Source: Cinnamomum chago (taxonomy: Eukaryota; Streptophyta; Magnoliopsida; Laurales; Lauraceae). Taken from it: a stretch of 64,000 nucleotides of DNA. The DNA lies in assembly GCA_038049695.1 (NCBI GenBank), contig CP142456.1, positions 44,062,001 to 44,126,000 of the forward strand. The letters are read 5' to 3'. Below are positions 61,002 to 64,000 of this stretch, piece after piece. The notes below the pieces were generated by a model that was given only the letters and a program-made list of their open reading frames with translations, had not been told where the DNA came from and searched no databases. The first letter of the stretch is position 1. Every line of letters begins with the position of its first letter. Position numbers and translations under genes: made by a program.

Positions 61002-62440
61002 TTATCGAGCTCTTCTATTAGCATTAGCACTCCACATCTCTAATGCTATCGTATCCCGTAAACGATATGCAAATTGGCTGTCAGACTCTTCATTTACTGT
61101 TTCACCTTCACGATCATCGTTATCGTCAACATCAATGCTCATTGTTTCCCGTCGGTGACGATTATATAATATATCCGTACTGGGATTTCTCGACATGATA
61201 AAGTTGTGTAACACGGCGCATGCATTTACAATCTTCACTTGTGCTTAATAGGATAATTTTGAGGCATATGTGTCAAAATTGGAAACCTTTCCTTCCATAA
61301 GCCAAATGTTATTTCAATAACATTCCTCAACTTCACATGCCGAAGATTAAATAACTCACTAGGCATTCTTGGAGCCAACGCTTGGGGTCCATACTCCTTT
61401 AGATGATAGCAAGTTCCACGATATGGTCCAATGAAACCTCTCCTGTTACTATATCCAACATCTACGAGATAATATTTTCCTATAAAGATAATATGATAAG
61501 TATCAAACATATGTAATATGTTAAATAGATCTATAAAATATAATTTAATAGGTCAATAATATAATATTGGCATCTCAAAATTTCTTATTACCATCTGGAA
61601 TCTGAAGATTATGAACCCCCCCCCCTATTTTGTAGAACATCAGTTAGAACTTTTTTATCATTGGCCGATCCTTTGAAGCTGGCACATACAAATTGAAAAA
61701 GCATGTCAAAACCCACAATGGCCATCACATTCTGCGCAATGAAACATTTTCTACATCGATATCGCTGCTGACTTTAATTGGTACCCAAGCTGTAATATAA
61801 GTGCCATCAATGGCACCAATACAATCCTACACCATTAATAATATGTTAAAAATCTTGTCATAGAGAATAACTCAAAAATATTTATAGTAAAAGTTTATTG
61901 AATTACCTTGAAAACTGGGTAGAACACTGGATTCGTAGAAATTTGAGATGGAGTGGGAGTTTCAGGTCCTGGAATTTTCACATAATCGGGGCATATATAT
62001 AACAATGCGTCTAGAATGGCATTGAAGTACTTGCTTATTGTGTACCCCGAATGCTGGAATCGAATCTGCATTACTCGATTTCGCTCACTATGGCCTACAG
62101 TATTTAGGAAGATGGCTACTTGTTCTTCTACAGACACTTGTCGAGTTGCACGTAGTAACCCTTCTCTTTTTAATAACTCACATAATTCTAGAAAGACACC
62201 GTTCCTCATACGAAGTAAATCGTATGAATTTCGGCCATGACTGTTGATAATGTACTGAACAAATTCATGGCCAGATAGAGATGATTCATGTACTCGCTTC
62301 CTCTTTCTTATCCGCTTTTTTTTATGGCCTTGATCCCATAACAGTAAAATTACAACAATGGATATTACTTCTAATTGCATAAACATCATCTTCATCTTTT
62401 TTATCCATAACTTCTGAACTGTTACATGGTAAATTGACAA
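61002..62440 (-). pseudogene. PIF/Harbinger DDE transposase, frameshifted
   Basis: The N-terminal exon (62440 to about 61908) has LLRATRQVSVEEQVAIFLNTVGHSERNRVMQIRFQHSGYTISKYF. A GT-AG intron (about 61829-61907) follows. Next comes DCIGAIDGTYI (first Asp) and, after a 1-nt shift near 61760, QNVMAIVGFDMLFQFV...GSANDKKVL (second Asp). A second intron probably precedes GKYYLVDVGYSNRRGFIGPYRGTCYHLKEY...RNVIEITFGLWKERFPIL (Glu). Another 1-nt shift at about 61237 precedes VNACAVLHNFI. All catalytic residues are recognisable, but the two shifts suggest a dead copy. Confidence 0.85.
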
Positions 62441-62680
62441 AAATTAGAACATAAAACTACCATAAGTAAATAACACATAACGGTTATCACATGATTAAAA
62501 ACCAATAGTCGCACATCTCAATTGAATAACATTAAAATCAAACTTGAAGATGTACCATGACATAAAATTAACATAACAAAATAATATACCATGACATAAA
62601 ACTAACATAACATTCAAATGTATCATGAGCAAAAAAGCAAACTCAATCCCATTTCATAAAGCAGTTTAGTAACCACTATC

Positions 62681-63020
62681 CTAAATAGAGCTATCTAACT
62701 CCGCCATGAGGAATGCATGGTGCCTATCCTTAGTTGCTAATGCAAGGAATTGACTGGCCACTTGTGGATCCCTAAGTAGCCTAAGCGCCCTCATTTGTAA
62801 AGACTGCTCCAAATCTAACTCCAAAATGACAGCAACTACATCAGCTTGACTTGGCCCTAATTGGGTCATCCTGTCAACAACAAAAATGAGGGTGTTGGTT
62901 AAGTCCTTCACAACATGTACAATATCAACATCAGATTTCGTGTCACCATCTGCTCTATTTTTGTCTCGCACAATGCGTCTAGAACTAACAGTTGAGTGCT
63001 TCTTGGTACGTGGTGCTTTG
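62681..63020 (-). pseudogene. Harbinger Myb/SANT-like accessory protein, C-terminal part
   Basis: The reading upstream of 62681 includes VVKDLTNTLIFVVDRMTQLGPSQADVVAVILELDLEQSLQMRALRLLRDPQVASQFLAL, typical of the C-terminus of the second PIF/Harbinger ORF, the DNA-binding partner of the transposase. The frame is cut at 63021, where an L2-type LTR begins; apparent coding beyond that point is LTR sequence. The N-terminal Myb domain is not in the window. Confidence 0.7.
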
Positions 63021-64000
63021 TGTCGCGACCCCGGACCGGGCCCAAAGGACTGATCCGGGATCGGGACGCTAATGGTGATGATAAGGTAGCACATCATCGG
63101 TTTAATGCCCTACATTCATTTAATTTTCCACAGGTGTCTGCGGTGAGGATTATCACAACCATATATAAACATTTCTATTAAGTGCGGAAGCGTGTAGCAA
63201 ATCAAATATCCAATCCATCTTTAATCACAAAGATGATAACACAAGTATAGTACTGTATCAGAATGAGCAATGATCATTAGCGTGTTATCCAAAAGTAAGT
63301 TAAAGTTCATACAAAGATCATTTAATTACATTTCCCAAAAGTAGAGGCCAATAAGGCATATATGAACAAAATACCAATTCCCAAAAGAATGGTTAAAAGT
63401 TTCCCAAAATGTTATCTCTCTATCTCAAGGGCACACTGTCGTTTCATGTGATGCAATGCACTTCAAGACAAGTAATTATTTCAAGTGTAATTCAATACTT
63501 TCGGGAAAACAAAGCACGTGGTATAAATAAAGTACAATAAGCAATTAGAATTTCGGGTAAAGTATAGGGTTCAAGATTTATTTGAAGTGAATAGGGATCC
63601 CGTATGTCGATCTAATAACAATTTGGTACTCTTTGAGTTTGGGGACATTCCGGGCTTTTTATACACTTTGAATTTTCAAAAACTTTGAATGACATCTTCG
63701 TGATATGGTTTCTTTCTCAAATGGCCTCATACATTGCTTAGTAAATCTCCCTGACATAGAGGGGTTCTCAATGAATAGTCCCAAAACGTTTAAATAGTTC
63801 ATCATTGTCCCAAACATAGCCTTTGACCGACAAAGCTCATCGCTCGAGCGAACCGGAGAGTTCGCTCGAGCGAGGAGCTCTCTGGAATGGTTGTCTGGGT
63901 GGGTTCGCTCGAGCGCAGTTGAGGTCGCTCGAGCGAACTCATTGGCTCGAGCGAAGTTTTACTGCGCTCGAACTAATGACTCTCTGGAACGAGTTCTGGG
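63021..64000 (-). mobile_element. L2-family LTR, 3' part, minus orientation, runs off the window
   Basis: It starts TGTCGCGACCCCGG, the reverse of the L2 end at 39485. It carries the shared block around 63420-63480 (ACACTGTCGTTTCATGTGATG) and TCGCTCGAGCGA palindromes at 63838-63965. Inserted in the Harbinger accessory ORF. The TSD partner lies beyond the window. Confidence 0.82.

Larger units (their letters stand above)
60441..63020 (-). mobile_element. PIF/Harbinger transposon (left end and both ORFs), cut by an LTR
   Basis: The end GGTGTTGTTTGGC follows TTAA, compatible with the PIF/Harbinger TIR and its TTA/TAA target. A subterminal TTTACGCATG/TGCGTAAA inverted motif lies at 60454-60600. 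Both hallmark ORFs, DDE transposase and Myb/SANT-like protein, follow on the minus strand. The distal end is outside the window, beyond the LTR at 63021. Confidence 0.75.

Noticed and set aside
62681..63097. Harbinger accessory ORF extending to 63097
   Set aside because: The part beyond 63020 is the LTR end TGTCGCGACCCC; the real coding frame is cut at the insertion.

Overview
The window is repeat-dominated plant nuclear DNA, almost certainly from a flowering plant with a large genome. The signs are Copia, CACTA, Mutator-like and PIF/Harbinger elements, LTR retroelements primed by initiator tRNA-Met (TGGTATCAGAGC), and intron-containing fragments of plant-type BRCA2 and TELO2 genes. I cannot name the species. 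I see no intact ordinary host gene, tRNA, rRNA or CRISPR array.

Layout. (1) 1-14216: three 4494-bp tandem units plus a partial fourth, all from a gag-less member of an LTR retroelement family that I call E (this copy E1). (2) 14217-16574: two fragments of a long-LTR family (L2) in opposite orientations. (3) 16575-24620: a minus-strand LTR fragment, then a decayed Copia element (gag, integrase, RT, RNase H, 3' LTR). The Copia element is split by a solo E LTR (+), which is split in turn by a solo E LTR (-). (4) 25292-60130: a minus-strand Mutator-like transposase pseudogene broken into three pieces by two insertion stacks. Stack A is solo LTR O1 (25538-42573) containing solo LTR L2 (25976-39485), containing element E2 (27099-37751), containing a reversed L2-like solo LTR (28969-33282). 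Stack B is solo LTR L3 (43187-59389) containing a CACTA transposon (44276-57987), containing a complete young E element, E3 (47828-55157). Most junctions are supported by target-site duplications. (5) 60441-63020: a PIF/Harbinger element with a two-ORF layout on the minus strand, cut by another L2-type LTR (63021 to the window end).

The most unusual content is the E family. E3 carries one intact 522-residue gag-like protein (coiled coil plus CCHC knuckle) and no pol. In place of pol it has about 2 kb of closely packed short inverted repeats whose loops share an AGTTATATC-like motif. The LTRs are built the same way, with other loop motifs (GGTAAATC, TTAGCC). Diverged copies show paired changes in the stems, so base pairing rather than primary sequence appears to be kept. 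E1 is the same architecture without gag. I know of no described element with this design.

The second notable item is the CACTA transposon. It has TIRs, subterminal repeats and a 3-bp TSD but no visible transposase. It carries the first exons of a BRCA2-like gene with four BRC-like repeats, a TELO2-like fragment, and at least one further exon on the opposite strand: a Pack-CACTA-type gene collector.
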